From contig JMRP01000001.1 of assembly GCA_000708525.1 (NCBI GenBank), forward strand, positions 1-64,000: 64,000 nt of DNA, given 5' to 3'. The notes beneath the pieces were generated by a model that searched no databases, was not told where the DNA came from, and was given only the letters and a program-made list of their open reading frames with translations. Every line of letters starts with the position of its first letter. Positions within the stretch are counted from its first letter, which is position 1. This document shows, piece after piece, positions 29,913 to 39,102 of the stretch. Made by a program: the position numbers and the translations under genes. Source of the stretch: Cyanobium sp. CACIAM 14 (GTDB taxonomy: Bacteria; Cyanobacteriota; Cyanobacteriia; PCC-6307; Cyanobiaceae).

Positions 29913-31201
29913 CCGAGGGCCATGCCCAGGGGGTAGCCGTTCTGGCGCCGGGCGGCCGTCATCAGGTTGGCAGGGAGCCGCAGCCCCAGCTTCTTCAGCA
30001 CCGCATCGCCCAGCTCGGGGCGTTCGATGGTTCCGGAGGGCAGGCCGGCGGGGCTGAGCACCAGCAGGCGCTGATGATCGCCCTCATCGAGCTGCAGGGC
30101 GGCCTGCCACAGGGGGGCGCTCTCCGGGATGGCGGGCAGGCTCGAGAGGGGCTGGAGATGGTCCCCCACCCGCTCCCGGTCCCAGCACTGCACCGGCAGG
30201 GCCTGGAGGGGGGCGTCATCGATCACGCCCTGCCAGCGGCCGCGGTCACAGACCAGCAGCCAGTCGGGCAGGCTGCTGCCGTCTCCCTCGGCGGCTGGGA
30301 CTCCGTCGCCCGCTTGGCCGATCGGTGCCGCGCTGCCGAGGCGCATCCGGCTCAACTGGCGGAGGCTGGTGTCGGCTTCCAGCACGCGGAAGCGTCGCTG
30401 GGCCACATCCCGTACCTTCAGATCCTTGAGGGCCTGCTGAACGATCAGCATCTGCTTCTGGTTGCGGGCGGCGCCGAGACCGAACCAGCCCAGCAGGATC
30501 AGCCAGGCACCGCCGATCCCCCCTCCGCGCAGCAGCAGCACGGTGCCGAGACCCACGGCGAGGAGGGACAGAAAACGGCCGGAGGCATTGGCCACCTCCA
30601 CACCGCGGCGCTGGCTGCCCGAGATCTGCCAGACCAGGGCCTTCACGATCAGGCCGCCGTCCAGAGGCAGTCCCGGCAGCAGGTTGAACAGCCCCAGCAC
30701 CAGGTTCAGGGTTCCGAGCTGCTCCACCATCAGCCCCAGAACGGCCGAGACATGGCTGGCGGCATGGCTGGCGGCCAGCAGGCTGATACCCAGCACCAGA
30801 CTCACCGCCGGCCCTGCCACCGCCACCATCAGCGAGCCGAAGGCGGTGCCGCATTCCCGTTCCACGCTGGCTACCCCGCCGAGCAGGAACAGGGTGATGC
30901 TCTTCACCTTGACGCCCTGGCTGAGGGCCACCAGGGAATGGCCCAGTTCATGCAGCAGGACGGAGACGAACAGGGCCAGTGCCGTGATCAGCGCGACGGC
31001 CCAGAGACCCGCCGGGGCGAGCCGGTTCCCGAGGCTGAGGGCGTACTGCTGCTGGAAGGCCAGGGTGGCCACCAGCAGGATCACGAACCAGCTGGGGTGA
31101 ATGCGCAGGGGGATGCCGCGAATCGTGAGCAATTGCCAGCCTTCACCCACGACCACCGTCCCAGCGGATTCCCGGCCCGGGGCCGGAAGAAGTGAGAGCA
31201 T
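29846..31201 (-). CDS. Site-2 protease family intramembrane metalloprotease
   Basis: A 451-residue M50-family zinc protease. The zinc-binding HExxH is HELGHS within FVSVLLHELGHSLVALSQG (near residue 75), and the third ligand is in LFNLLPGLPLDGGLIVKAL (near 170). About six membrane segments occupy residues 35-240. The C-terminal half is a soluble CBS-like region (VRDVAQRRFRVLEADTSLRQ). Such proteins cut membrane-tethered anti-sigma factors or other substrates. The start at 31201 was preferred to 31246 because the latter would enter the trpF leader. It is divergent from trpF across about 44 bp. Confidence 0.9.
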   Translation of the reverse strand: MLSLLPAPGRESAGTVVVGEGWQLLTIRGIPLRIHPSWFVILLVATLAFQQQYALSLGNRLAPAGLWAVALITALALFVSVLLHELGHSLVALSQGVKVKSITLFLLGGVASVERECGTAFGSLMVAVAGPAVSLVLGISLLAASHAASHVSAVLGLMVEQLGTLNLVLGLFNLLPGLPLDGGLIVKALVWQISGSQRRGVEVANASGRFLSLLAVGLGTVLLLRGGGIGGAWLILLGWFGLGAARNQKQMLIVQQALKDLKVRDVAQRRFRVLEADTSLRQLSRMRLGSAAPIGQAGDGVPAAEGDGSSLPDWLLVCDRGRWQGVIDDAPLQALPVQCWDRERVGDHLQPLSSLPAIPESAPLWQAALQLDEGDHQRLLVLSPAGLPSGTIERPELGDAVLKKLGLRLPANLMTAARRQNGYPLGMALGQVARGMVSSGDVTPPNGQVGR

Positions 31202-31245
31202 CCTAGAAAGAGGGCCTTGCCGCCCCGCTTCTGGTTTCCCCTCCA

Positions 31246-31893
31246 CTGCTCAAGATCTGCGGTCTGCGGGAGCCGGCCCAGGCGGCGGCCATCGCGGGTC
31301 TCGGGGCCGATGCCATCGGCGTCATCGCCGTTCCCTCCTCCCCCCGCTTCCTGCCGCCGGCCCAGCGTGCCGAACTGTTCGCCGCGATGGCTGGCGAAGC
31401 TTCCGCCTGCTTCGGGGTGCTGGTGGTGGCCGATCCAGCCGACGACCAGTTGGAGGAGCTCTCCGCCGCCAGGGGGCATGCGGTGGTGCAGTTGCACGGC
31501 AACGAGAGTGTGGAGCGTTGCCGCGCCCTGCGCCGGCAGCTGGATGTCCGGCTGTGGAAGGCGCTGCGGGTGCGCTCCCCCGCCGACCTGGCGAGGGCGG
31601 CCAGCTACGCCGCCGTGGTCGACGCCCTGCTGCTCGACGCCTGGGTGCCGGGCCAGCTCGGAGGAACGGGCCATCGGATCCCCGTCGGCTGGCTGGAGGG
31701 CTTCAGGGCCCCCGCCCCCTGGTGGCTCGCCGGTGGGGTGGGGCCCGCCACGGCGGCCGATCTGCTCGCCAGGCTTCACCCCGATGGGCTCGACGCCTCC
31801 AGCGCCGTGGAGGACCGCCCCGGCGTCAAGAACCTGGAGCGGGTGGCGGAGCTCGTGGCGGTGGTGCGCGGCTCCGCCTCCGGCAGCGTCTGA
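31246..31893 (+). CDS. trpF: Phosphoribosylanthranilate isomerase, apparent CTG start
   Basis: About 215 residues of the TrpF (beta/alpha)8 barrel, the third step of tryptophan synthesis. Family motifs are the opening LKICGLREPAQA with the catalytic Cys, AIGVIAVPSSPRFL, VVQLHGNES, LLDAW…GGTG, WWLAGGVGP and DASSAVEDRPGVKN with the catalytic Asp. There is no in-frame ATG, GTG or TTG between the upstream stop at 31204 and this start; the family N-terminus begins at CTG-CTC-AAG (31246). The first conventional start (31387) would delete the catalytic Cys. Either CTG initiation or a sequencing/frameshift error near the 5' end is implied. Confidence 0.8.
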   Translation: MLKICGLREPAQAAAIAGLGADAIGVIAVPSSPRFLPPAQRAELFAAMAGEASACFGVLVVADPADDQLEELSAARGHAVVQLHGNESVERCRALRRQLDVRLWKALRVRSPADLARAASYAAVVDALLLDAWVPGQLGGTGHRIPVGWLEGFRAPAPWWLAGGVGPATAADLLARLHPDGLDASSAVEDRPGVKNLERVAELVAVVRGSASGSV

Positions 31894-31950
31894 CTGGCGT
31901 TCGGCGCCGGAGGGGGCCAGGATCGCTGCATCCCCTGAGCGGCACTCCCC

Positions 31951-32484
31951 TTGGCCCTGCCCCGACCCGCCTTCCGATCCCGTCTCTGCCTTCCCCTCAC
32001 CCTGCTGCTGCTGGCGGGTGCGGGAGCTCCCGTCCTACGGGCCCAGGATCTGGTGGGCTGCCAGCTGGTGGACGGCACACTCCAGTGCGTGCCCGGCGTA
32101 ACCGCCGATCCTCAGCAGCAGATCAACATCCTGCGGCGGGAGATCGCCACGGATCAGCGGCTCGAGGGCGCCGTGGAGCAGCGGGTCGCCGGTCTGGATC
32201 GGCTGCTGCTGCAGGGCGAAGCCCGCCAGGGTGCCCTGCTCCAGGCGGCCGCCTCGTCCGCCATGTTGGCCTCTCTGCCTGCCAGCGCCTTCCACTGGTA
32301 TCGGCTCGCCCCCGGACGCCGTCAGTGGCAGCTGATCCAGGGGGCGGGAGGGCCCACTTACACGCTCACGGCCGCGGACGTGGCCTACCAGGTGATGGTG
32401 GTGGTCGCCGTTCCGACGCCGGGTGGCAGCCAGCGCAGCGTGTCCCAGGTGGTGGGCCCCGTGATGGCGAGGCAGACTCCCTGA
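31951..32484 (+). CDS. Secreted hypothetical protein
   Basis: A 177-residue protein with a predicted signal peptide (basic start, then LCLPLTLLLLAGAGAPVLRA, cleavage after LRA). An exported domain with a short helical, coiled-coil-like stretch (about residues 55-95) and a beta-rich end follow. Two Cys at QDLVGCQLVDGTLQCVPG could form a disulfide. TTG at 31951 is the only start that preserves the signal peptide. No family was recognised. It follows trpF by 57 bp and faces folE convergently. Confidence 0.65.
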   Translation: MALPRPAFRSRLCLPLTLLLLAGAGAPVLRAQDLVGCQLVDGTLQCVPGVTADPQQQINILRREIATDQRLEGAVEQRVAGLDRLLLQGEARQGALLQAAASSAMLASLPASAFHWYRLAPGRRQWQLIQGAGGPTYTLTAADVAYQVMVVVAVPTPGGSQRSVSQVVGPVMARQTP

Positions 32485-32510
32485 GCGGTGCCCGGGGCCG
32501 TGAGATGGCC

Positions 32511-33254
32511 TCAGGTGCTCAGCAGCGACTCCTGCTGCCGCACCAGTTCGAAGAACTCCTGCTTGAGGCTGGCGTCGTGGCGGAAATCACCCCGAACCAC
32601 GGAGTTGACCATGCTCGTCTGGGGCTCCTTCACCCCACGCCACTTCATGCAGTAGTGCTGCGCCTTGACGAGGATCGCCAGGCCGAGCGGCTGGCAGAGC
32701 CGTTCGATCTCGTCGGCAAGGATGATCACGGCCTCCTCCTGGATGTGGGGCCGGGAGAACACCCAGTCGGCCACACGGGAGAACTTGGACAGGCCGATGA
32801 CCCGTTCGCCCGGCTTGATCCCGATCCAGCAGTTGCCGAGGATCGGCACGAGATGGTGGGAACAGGCCGAGCGCACCGAGATCGGTCCGACGGTGTAGAT
32901 CTCGTCCAGCTGCTTCACGTTGGGGAAGCTGGCGATCTTGGGCTGGTGGTGATAACGGCCCTTGAACACCTCGTGAAGGTACATCTTGGCGACCCTTTCG
33001 GCCGTCTCTTCGGTGTTGTGGTCGTTTTCGATGTCGATCACCAGGCTGCGCAGCAGCTCACGCACCCTGCCGGCCACTTCGATCTCCAGCTGGTCGAGTT
33101 CCCCTTCGCGCAGATGGTTGGCGATGTTGTCGTTGGCGAGGAACGGCACACCTTCCTTCCGGAGCCGCTCACGGATCCGCACGCTGATGGGAAGGGGGGT
33201 CGTGGCTGGAGCGGCCTCACGGGCGCTGAGGCCGTTGGGGAGGGTTGACGTCAT
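32511..33254 (-). CDS. folE: GTP cyclohydrolase I
   Basis: A 247-residue FolE that opens GTP to dihydroneopterin triphosphate, the first step to folate and pterins. Motifs are DNDDNTEETAERVAKM-like NDHNTEETAERVAKMYLH, the zinc/active-site SVRSACSHHLVPILG, GIKPGERVIGLSKFSRVAD and KAQHYCMKWRGVKEPQTSM. ATG at 33254 gives MTSTLPNGLSAREAAP; the longer open frame is antisense to the SDR gene. It lies 8 bp downstream of the SDR gene on the same strand. Confidence 0.95.
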   Translation of the reverse strand: MTSTLPNGLSAREAAPATTPLPISVRIRERLRKEGVPFLANDNIANHLREGELDQLEIEVAGRVRELLRSLVIDIENDHNTEETAERVAKMYLHEVFKGRYHHQPKIASFPNVKQLDEIYTVGPISVRSACSHHLVPILGNCWIGIKPGERVIGLSKFSRVADWVFSRPHIQEEAVIILADEIERLCQPLGLAILVKAQHYCMKWRGVKEPQTSMVNSVVRGDFRHDASLKQEFFELVRQQESLLST

Positions 33255-33262
33255 AAGGGAAT

Positions 33263-33973
33263 TCAGAAAGCTCCGGCGGCAGGCATCAGGGTCAGGTCCT
33301 CGACCGTCTGGGTGGTTGGTTGCCGCGCGAGGTAAAGAAGGGCCTCGGCCACCTGCTCGGGAGAAAGCATGGCACGTCGGTCGAAGGAACTGTGGACGGT
33401 TTCGCTGTCCCAGAGGGGTGTGTTCACCGCACCCAGGGTGAGGGTGCTCACGTGGATGCCGGCGCCGCGCTCCTCGGCCTCGAGGCAGCGGCTGAAGGAC
33501 GCCAGGGCGGCCTTGCTGACGCAGTAGGCCCCCCAGTCGGGAAAGGCCTGGCGGGCGGCATGGCTGCTGACGTTGATGATCCGCCCACCGCCCGCCCGGC
33601 GCAGTCCCGGCAGGACCGCCACGCAGACCTGGAAGACGCTGGTCAGGTTGAGCTGCAGCAGCCACTGCCAGCGCTCGATGGGCATCTCCGCCAGGGGCCC
33701 TGTCCAGGCGGCGCCGGCGTTGTTGACCACCACCGTCGGAAGCAGGCCCCGGCCCAGCAGCTCCTCCATGGCCGGGGCGATCGCGTCCGCATCGGTGAGA
33801 TCGAGGCCCAGGGTCTCGATGCGTCGGCCTGTGCTGCGCAGCTCCCTGGCGAGCTCATCGAGCTCGGCGCTGGGACGGGCCACCAGCAGCAGATCGAATC
33901 CCTCGGCGGCGAAACGGCGGGCGGTGGCGGCGCCGATGCCTCTGGAGGCTCCGGTGATCAGCGCGGCAGGCAA
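33263..33973 (-). CDS. Short-chain dehydrogenase/reductase
   Basis: A 236-residue classical SDR: TGASRGIGAATARRF (NAD(P)-binding), VVNNAGAAWTG (NNAG), the catalytic INVSSHAARQAFPDWGAYCV followed by SKAALASFSR (Ser, Tyr-x3-Lys), and a usual Rossmann length. The substrate is unknown; a pterin or FabG-like role is possible from its place between folE and accA. It lies 24 bp after accA and 8 bp before folE, on the same strand. Confidence 0.9.
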   Translation of the reverse strand: MPAALITGASRGIGAATARRFAAEGFDLLLVARPSAELDELARELRSTGRRIETLGLDLTDADAIAPAMEELLGRGLLPTVVVNNAGAAWTGPLAEMPIERWQWLLQLNLTSVFQVCVAVLPGLRRAGGGRIINVSSHAARQAFPDWGAYCVSKAALASFSRCLEAEERGAGIHVSTLTLGAVNTPLWDSETVHSSFDRRAMLSPEQVAEALLYLARQPTTQTVEDLTLMPAAGAF

Positions 33974-33997
33974 GGGCGATCAGGCAGGGGGCAAACC

Positions 33998-34987
33998 CTA
34001 CGGTGCAAGGGCGTGATCCGCGGCCGATCCCTCCAGCACCTGGCCCATGCGCCGGAACTTGGCGTACCGGGCCTCCAGGAGTTCTGCTTCAGCGAGTGTC
34101 TGCAGTTCGCCCAGGTGGCTCAGCAGGGCCTGGCGAAGGGTCTCGGCGGCCTGGATCGGCGCCCAGTGGTTGCCGCCGGAGGGTTCCTTCAGCAGGGCAT
34201 CCACCAGACCCAGCTGGAGCAGATCGGCACCGGTGATGCGCAGCGCCTCGGCGGCAGCGGGCGCCTTTGCCGCGTCACGCCAGAGGATCGAGGCGCAGGC
34301 CTCGGGGCTGGCCACGGTGTAGACGCTGTGCTCGAACATCAGCAGCCGGTCGGCCACGCCGATCCCCAGGGCGCCGCCGGAGCCCCCTTCCCCGATCACC
34401 ACGGCGATGATGGGCACCCGCAGCCGGAACATCTCCCGCAGGTTCACCGCGATCGCCTCCCCCTGGCCCTCCTCCTCCGCCTTGACGCCGGCGTACGCCC
34501 CGGGGGTGTCGATGAAGCAGATGATCGGCAGGCGGAAGCGGTCGGCGTGCTCCATCAGCCGCAGGGCCTTGCGGTAGCCCCCTGGGGAGGCCATGCCGAA
34601 GTTGCGGGCCACGTTCTCCTTCATGTCCCGGCCCTTCTGGTGACCGAGCAGGAGGACGGGCTGCTCACCGATGCGCCCCACCCCGCCGACCAGGGCGCGA
34701 TCGTCGTTGCCGCGCCGGTCGCCGTGCAGCTCGATCCAGGCGTCGGTGATGACCTGGATGTAATCGAGGGTGCTGGGCCTCTGGGGATGGCGGGCCACCT
34801 GGATCTTCTGGGCCGGGCTGAGGGCGCTGAAGATCTCCTCGCGGCGACGGGTGGCGAGGGTCTCCAGCTGCAGCAGCTGCTGGCTCACGTCCACCTCGGA
34901 GTCGAGGGCCAGCTGGCGGATCTGCTCGATCTGCTCCTCCAGTTCCACCAGGGGCTTCTCGAAGTCCAGCAGGGCGCGGCGGGCCAT
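33998..34987 (-). CDS. accA: Acetyl-CoA carboxylase carboxyltransferase subunit alpha
   Basis: A 329-residue AccA that, with AccD, carboxylates acetyl-CoA to malonyl-CoA. Recognisable segments are [38 protein letters not shown] then [32 protein letters not shown] and [16 protein letters not shown]. It lies directly downstream of aar on the same strand (22-bp gap), the usual neighbourhood in alpha-cyanobacteria, coupling fatty-acid supply to acyl-ACP reduction. Confidence 0.96.
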   Translation of the reverse strand: MARRALLDFEKPLVELEEQIEQIRQLALDSEVDVSQQLLQLETLATRRREEIFSALSPAQKIQVARHPQRPSTLDYIQVITDAWIELHGDRRGNDDRALVGGVGRIGEQPVLLLGHQKGRDMKENVARNFGMASPGGYRKALRLMEHADRFRLPIICFIDTPGAYAGVKAEEEGQGEAIAVNLREMFRLRVPIIAVVIGEGGSGGALGIGVADRLLMFEHSVYTVASPEACASILWRDAAKAPAAAEALRITGADLLQLGLVDALLKEPSGGNHWAPIQAAETLRQALLSHLGELQTLAEAELLEARYAKFRRMGQVLEGSAADHALAP

Positions 34988-35009
34988 GGTCGGATGGGCG
35001 GGGGACGGC

Positions 35010-36062
35010 TCAGGCGGAGGTGAGGCTGGCGACCTGGGCCGGGAGCTCCAGGCTCAGGGCGCGGAATCCGTGGCGCTGGGAGGCGGCACCGATCAGATCC
35101 ATCTTCTCGAGGGTGATGTGGTTGCGCCCCCAGCTGAAATTCGTGTGCAGCCCTTCGAAATCGAGGAGCATCGCTTCGGCGAAGCAGGCGAACATCTGGC
35201 GCTGGGGATTGGCCATCTCCGTCGCTTCGATCATCACCTGCCAGCCGATGTCGGAGCCGAACTCGACGATGCCCCCCTTGAGCACGTGGATGCCCTCACC
35301 GGCGGCGCGGCTGTCGAGGTTCTTGGGGTAGCCCCCATCGATCATCAGGCAGGGACGGCGCAGCTGGCTGGCATCGATGCTGCTGGCCTGGGCCAGGCTG
35401 GCGACCCAGACGACCACGTCGGCTTGGGCCAGGGCCTCCTCGAGGGAGAGGATGCGGCCACCGCCCAGGTCCGCCTGGAGATCGGCGAGGGGCTGGGGCC
35501 GACGGGCCACCAGGAGCAGTTCGGCCACACCGGTGCGCTGGCTCAGCCAGCGGCAGACGGCACTGCCGATGTCGCCGGTGGCGCCCACCACGGCCACCCT
35601 GGCGCGTTTCAGATCGATGCCCAGGCGGGGAGCGTTCTCCTCCACCTGGCGACAGATCACCCAGGCGGTGTGGGTGTTCCCGGTGGTGAAGCGTTGCCAC
35701 TCCAGGGTGGTGGCGCGCACCTGCTGCTCCCGGAGCAGCTTGAAGTCTTCGAAGATGATCGAGGTGAAGCCACCCAGGGCGGTGATGTCGATGCCGTTCT
35801 TCTGGGCCAGTTCCATGGCGTTGAGTACCTTCCGCTTGGCCGTCTTGAAGCGGCTCAGCATCTCCGGCACGAACACCGAATCGATGTAGGCCCCTTCGAT
35901 CTGCTTGCCCGTGGGGCTGGTGACGCTGATCCTCTCCACCAGCTGGGGTGGGGCACTGCACCACATCTCAAGATCGCCTGCGGCGTACTCCTCGAAACCG
36001 AGGCTCAGCGCCAGGCTGCGCGCCGACTCGAAGCTGGTGGAATGACCGATCAGGCCGAACAT
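35010..36062 (-). CDS. aar: Long-chain acyl-ACP reductase (alkane pathway)
   Basis: A 350-residue NADPH-dependent reductase that turns fatty acyl-ACP into fatty aldehyde. The N-terminus [18 protein letters not shown] is the family start. The active-site Cys is in [15 protein letters not shown], and the nucleotide-binding motif is [28 protein letters not shown] and [21 protein letters not shown] then MFACFAEAM are also typical. The start at 36062 was chosen for the family N-terminus. It sits between ado (upstream) and accA (downstream). Confidence 0.95.
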   Translation of the reverse strand: MFGLIGHSTSFESARSLALSLGFEEYAAGDLEMWCSAPPQLVERISVTSPTGKQIEGAYIDSVFVPEMLSRFKTAKRKVLNAMELAQKNGIDITALGGFTSIIFEDFKLLREQQVRATTLEWQRFTTGNTHTAWVICRQVEENAPRLGIDLKRARVAVVGATGDIGSAVCRWLSQRTGVAELLLVARRPQPLADLQADLGGGRILSLEEALAQADVVVWVASLAQASSIDASQLRRPCLMIDGGYPKNLDSRAAGEGIHVLKGGIVEFGSDIGWQVMIEATEMANPQRQMFACFAEAMLLDFEGLHTNFSWGRNHITLEKMDLIGAASQRHGFRALSLELPAQVASLTSA

Positions 36063-36141
36063 GCAGGAGAGGGGTGGCGGCAACGGGGATGCCGGATGTC
36101 GCCGACGCTACATCCTCCCCAGGCGGCTGGTGCCCCGGGAT

Positions 36142-36882
36142 TCAGCCCAGCAGTGCCGCCGCAGCCATGCGGGCGATTTCCCGTGGATTGAAGCCGATGT
36201 CGGTGAGGGCGTCCTGGTAGGCGATCAGGAAATCCTCGATGAGGTCTTCCTTCTCCATGTGCAGAACGGAGGCATCGGCGGCCACCCGGTCGAGCATGCG
36301 GCGCACGTGCGGGAGGTTCTCCCGGTTGGCCTGTTCCAGCTCGGCCCGGGATTCCTCGAAGTGGGACTTGAGCCACTCCTGCCCGTAGTTGAGGTGGGTG
36401 TACTCGTCCTTGACGACTCCCTCGGTGATCTTGCGGGCAAAGGGATCGGCCACCGGGATGTAGATGTGATAGGCCGAGATGGCGAAAGCCTCGATCAGCA
36501 GGGCCTGGATCAGCAGGCAGGTGACCACCTTCCCTTCCTTCAGGGCCACCTGGAAATTGTTGCGCAGGGGGGAGAAGAACTCATGGGCGAAGGGCATGTC
36601 GGCGGTGACGCCCAGGTTGTTGCCGCAGGCGGTGAACCCCTTCATGTGCTTCAGCTCCATGCGGGCCAGGCGGCCCAGCTCCTCGGCCTGGTCGGGGAGG
36701 AGGGTCGCCAGGGCCATGTAGTTGTCGTGGGCCTCCTGTTCGCCCTCGATGACGATGGCGTTGATGCGGCTGTAGGCATCCTTGTAGCTCTCCGCGGAGA
36801 AGTCGGGAAGCGTCACCCCCTCGATCGGGCCCTTGGGATCCAGCGATGGATCGGCGGACGTGCTGGTCTCGAGGGTGGGCAT
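36142..36882 (-). CDS. ado: Aldehyde-deformylating oxygenase (alkane synthase)
   Basis: A 246-residue ferritin-like diiron enzyme that converts fatty aldehydes to alkanes/alkenes plus formate. Diiron ligands lie in [35 protein letters not shown] and [12 protein letters not shown]. The start at 36882 gives [13 protein letters not shown], matching the known N-terminus of marine picocyanobacterial homologues, rather than the frame start seven codons upstream. It is adjacent to aar on the same strand, the canonical pair. Confidence 0.95.
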   Translation of the reverse strand: MPTLETSTSADPSLDPKGPIEGVTLPDFSAESYKDAYSRINAIVIEGEQEAHDNYMALATLLPDQAEELGRLARMELKHMKGFTACGNNLGVTADMPFAHEFFSPLRNNFQVALKEGKVVTCLLIQALLIEAFAISAYHIYIPVADPFARKITEGVVKDEYTHLNYGQEWLKSHFEESRAELEQANRENLPHVRRMLDRVAADASVLHMEKEDLIEDFLIAYQDALTDIGFNPREIARMAAAALLG

Positions 36883-36919
36883 GGGATCGGAGCCGTGGTT
36901 CATCTGGGGGCGACTCTAG

Positions 36920-37744
36920 TCATGGCGGGCTGGAAGGGAGCGGCCAGGAGCTGCGCATCAGGGCGTCCAGACGCCGTTCCCAGCCGTCCACCAACCGCCC
37001 GAAGAGCTCCCGTCCCAGATCCGCGCTGGCGCCGGCGGGATTCCCGATCACGCCGCTGTCGCTCAGTTCCCCGGTGAGCCAGGCACAGGGACAGGCCCCT
37101 TCCAGGCTCCATCCGGGGGGAGGCCGGCGGTCGGCGCCGGGACCGTCGGCAGTGGGCAGCACGGGGCTGGCGCCAGGCTCCGCGTGGCTGTCCGGCTCCA
37201 GGAACAGCATCAGGCTGGTCTCGGCCAGGCCGGCATGCAGCCCCTCGCTGCGTTCAGGCTCCGGGATCAGCTGATCGAGATCATCGGCACCCCGCCAGAG
37301 GAAGCAGGGCAGCACGGCCAGTCGGGGCTCTTGCAGCCGCAGTTCCCGGGCAGCCGCTTCCAGCAGGCCGATCTGGCCGCCGTGGGCATTGAAGAGCACC
37401 AGGCGCTGGAAGCCCGCCGCTGCGATCCCTGTGCCCACGGAGCGCACCAGCTCGATCATCAGTTCGGAGGGCAGGCTCAGGGTGCCCGGGAAACCCAGGT
37501 GCTCAGGAGAGAAGCCGATGCTCTGCAGCGGCAGGCGCCAGATCGGCAGAGCGGGGTCGAGGCGCTCGAGCACGGCGTCGGCCACCCGTTCGGCGAACAG
37601 GGCATCGGTACCCAGGGGCAGCAGGGGCCCGTGCTGTTCGATGGCGCCGAAGGGCCAGAGCACCGTGCTGCCCGGCCTGGCGGCCTGCTCATGCACCCGC
37701 TGCCAGCTGAGGCCGGCGAGGTGTCGCTCGTGGCGGAGAGGCAT
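36920..37744 (-). CDS. Creatininase-family amidohydrolase
   Basis: A 274-residue member of the creatininase / mycofactocin-peptidase-like family. The metal-binding motif WPFGAIEQHGPLLPLGTD is near residue 30, and NAHGGQIGLLEAAARE near residue 118 holds further ligands. A conserved Glu in HAGLAETSLML is also present. Characterised relatives hydrolyse cyclic amides, formamides or peptides; the cyanobacterial substrate is unknown. It is upstream of ado on the same strand and divergent from the S1-domain gene. Confidence 0.88.
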   Translation of the reverse strand: MPLRHERHLAGLSWQRVHEQAARPGSTVLWPFGAIEQHGPLLPLGTDALFAERVADAVLERLDPALPIWRLPLQSIGFSPEHLGFPGTLSLPSELMIELVRSVGTGIAAAGFQRLVLFNAHGGQIGLLEAAARELRLQEPRLAVLPCFLWRGADDLDQLIPEPERSEGLHAGLAETSLMLFLEPDSHAEPGASPVLPTADGPGADRRPPPGWSLEGACPCAWLTGELSDSGVIGNPAGASADLGRELFGRLVDGWERRLDALMRSSWPLPSSPP

Positions 37745-37815
37745 CGGCGGGGGGGAGGTCGGGCCTCCGGGGGTGATCCGTACAGTGTGGGCCCCGTGCT
37801 TCGCTGAGGACCTCC

Positions 37816-39102
37816 ATGGCAGGAACCGGCAATCCCGCGCCGCGTCAGCCCGGGACCCCCGCCCAGAGGCCCGTGTCGCCGGCGAAGGGTTCCGGGCCGG
37901 CCCCTGCGCCCCTGCGCAAGCCTCCCCAGGTGCTGATGATCAAGAAGGAGGAGGAGGTCCAGGCCGAGACGCCCTCCGCGCCGGTCGCCACTCCCGCCCA
38001 GGCTGTCGGTCCGCCGGGACGGTCATCTGCGGCTGTGGACGACCGCTTCGATCCGGAAGCTCCGGACGCTGCCCCGGACAGCATCGAAGGCCTCACCATG
38101 GCCGATCTGCTCGGTCCCGCCCCGGGGCGGGCCGGCCGTTCGGCCGGAGTCACGCCACGACCGTCCTCGGCCCCCGACGCGGGCCAGACGCCACGCTCCG
38201 CCCGCACGCTCGACGACTTCGACTTCGATGAGGAGGCCTTCCTGGCCGCCCTCGATGAGAACGCTCCGGTGGGCACCACCGGCGAGGTGGTGCAGGGAGA
38301 GGTGATCGGCCTCGAGAGCGATGGCGTCTACGTGGACATCGGTGGCAAGGCTCCGGGCTTCATGCCCAAGGCCGAGTGCGGCCTGGGGGTGATCACCAAC
38401 CTCAAGGAGCGCTTTCCCAAAGGAATGCCGATCGAGGTGCTCGTCACCCGGGAGCAGAACGCCGACGGGATGGTGACCGTCAGTGCCCGCGCCCTGGCCC
38501 TGCGCCAGAGCTGGGAGAAGGTGCGCCAGCTGGAGAAGGAGGGCAAGGTGGTGCAGGTCAGGGTGAACGGCTTCAACCGCGGTGGCGTCACCTGCGATCT
38601 CGAGGGACTGCGGGGCTTCATCCCCCGCTCCCAGCTGAACGAGGGCGAGAACCACGAAGCCCTGGTGGGCCGCAGCATCGGCGTCGCCTTCCTCGAGGTG
38701 AATCCGGAGACCCGCAAGCTCGTGCTCTCCGAGAAGAAGGCCGCCACCGCCGCGCGCTTCGCCACCCTCGAGGTGGGCCAGCTTGTGGAGGGTCAGGTCG
38801 TGGCCATCAAGCCCTACGGCTTCTTCGTCGATCTGGGCGGGGTGAGCGGCCTGCTGCACCACACCAGCGTGACCGGCGGCGCCCTGCGTGATCTGCGCGA
38901 GGCCTTCCAGCAGGGCGAACACCTCCGGGCCCTGATCACCGCCATCGATCCCGCCCGCGGACGCATCGCCCTCAACACGGCCCTGCTCGAAGGCCCCCCG
39001 GGGGAGCTGCTGATCGCCAAGGAGACCGTGATGGCCGAGGCTGAGGACCGGGCCCACCGCGCCCGTTCGCTGCTGCGCCAGCAGGAACAGGACGCGGGAT
39101 GA
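37816..39102 (+). CDS. S1-domain RNA-binding protein (ribosomal protein S1-like)
   Basis: A 428-residue protein: a disordered Pro/Ala-rich N-terminus (about 1-140), then three S1 OB-fold repeats. These begin near GEVVQGEVIGLESDGVYVDI, VVQVRVNGFNRGGVTCDLEG and LVEGQVVAIKPYGFFVDLGG. An Ala/Arg/Glu helical tail follows. Cyanobacteria have two S1 proteins; this architecture fits the second, RNA-binding one. It overlaps the tab2 start by ATGA, so coupled expression with another RNA-binding protein is likely. Confidence 0.88.
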   Translation: MAGTGNPAPRQPGTPAQRPVSPAKGSGPAPAPLRKPPQVLMIKKEEEVQAETPSAPVATPAQAVGPPGRSSAAVDDRFDPEAPDAAPDSIEGLTMADLLGPAPGRAGRSAGVTPRPSSAPDAGQTPRSARTLDDFDFDEEAFLAALDENAPVGTTGEVVQGEVIGLESDGVYVDIGGKAPGFMPKAECGLGVITNLKERFPKGMPIEVLVTREQNADGMVTVSARALALRQSWEKVRQLEKEGKVVQVRVNGFNRGGVTCDLEGLRGFIPRSQLNEGENHEALVGRSIGVAFLEVNPETRKLVLSEKKAATAARFATLEVGQLVEGQVVAIKPYGFFVDLGGVSGLLHHTSVTGGALRDLREAFQQGEHLRALITAIDPARGRIALNTALLEGPPGELLIAKETVMAEAEDRAHRARSLLRQQEQDAG

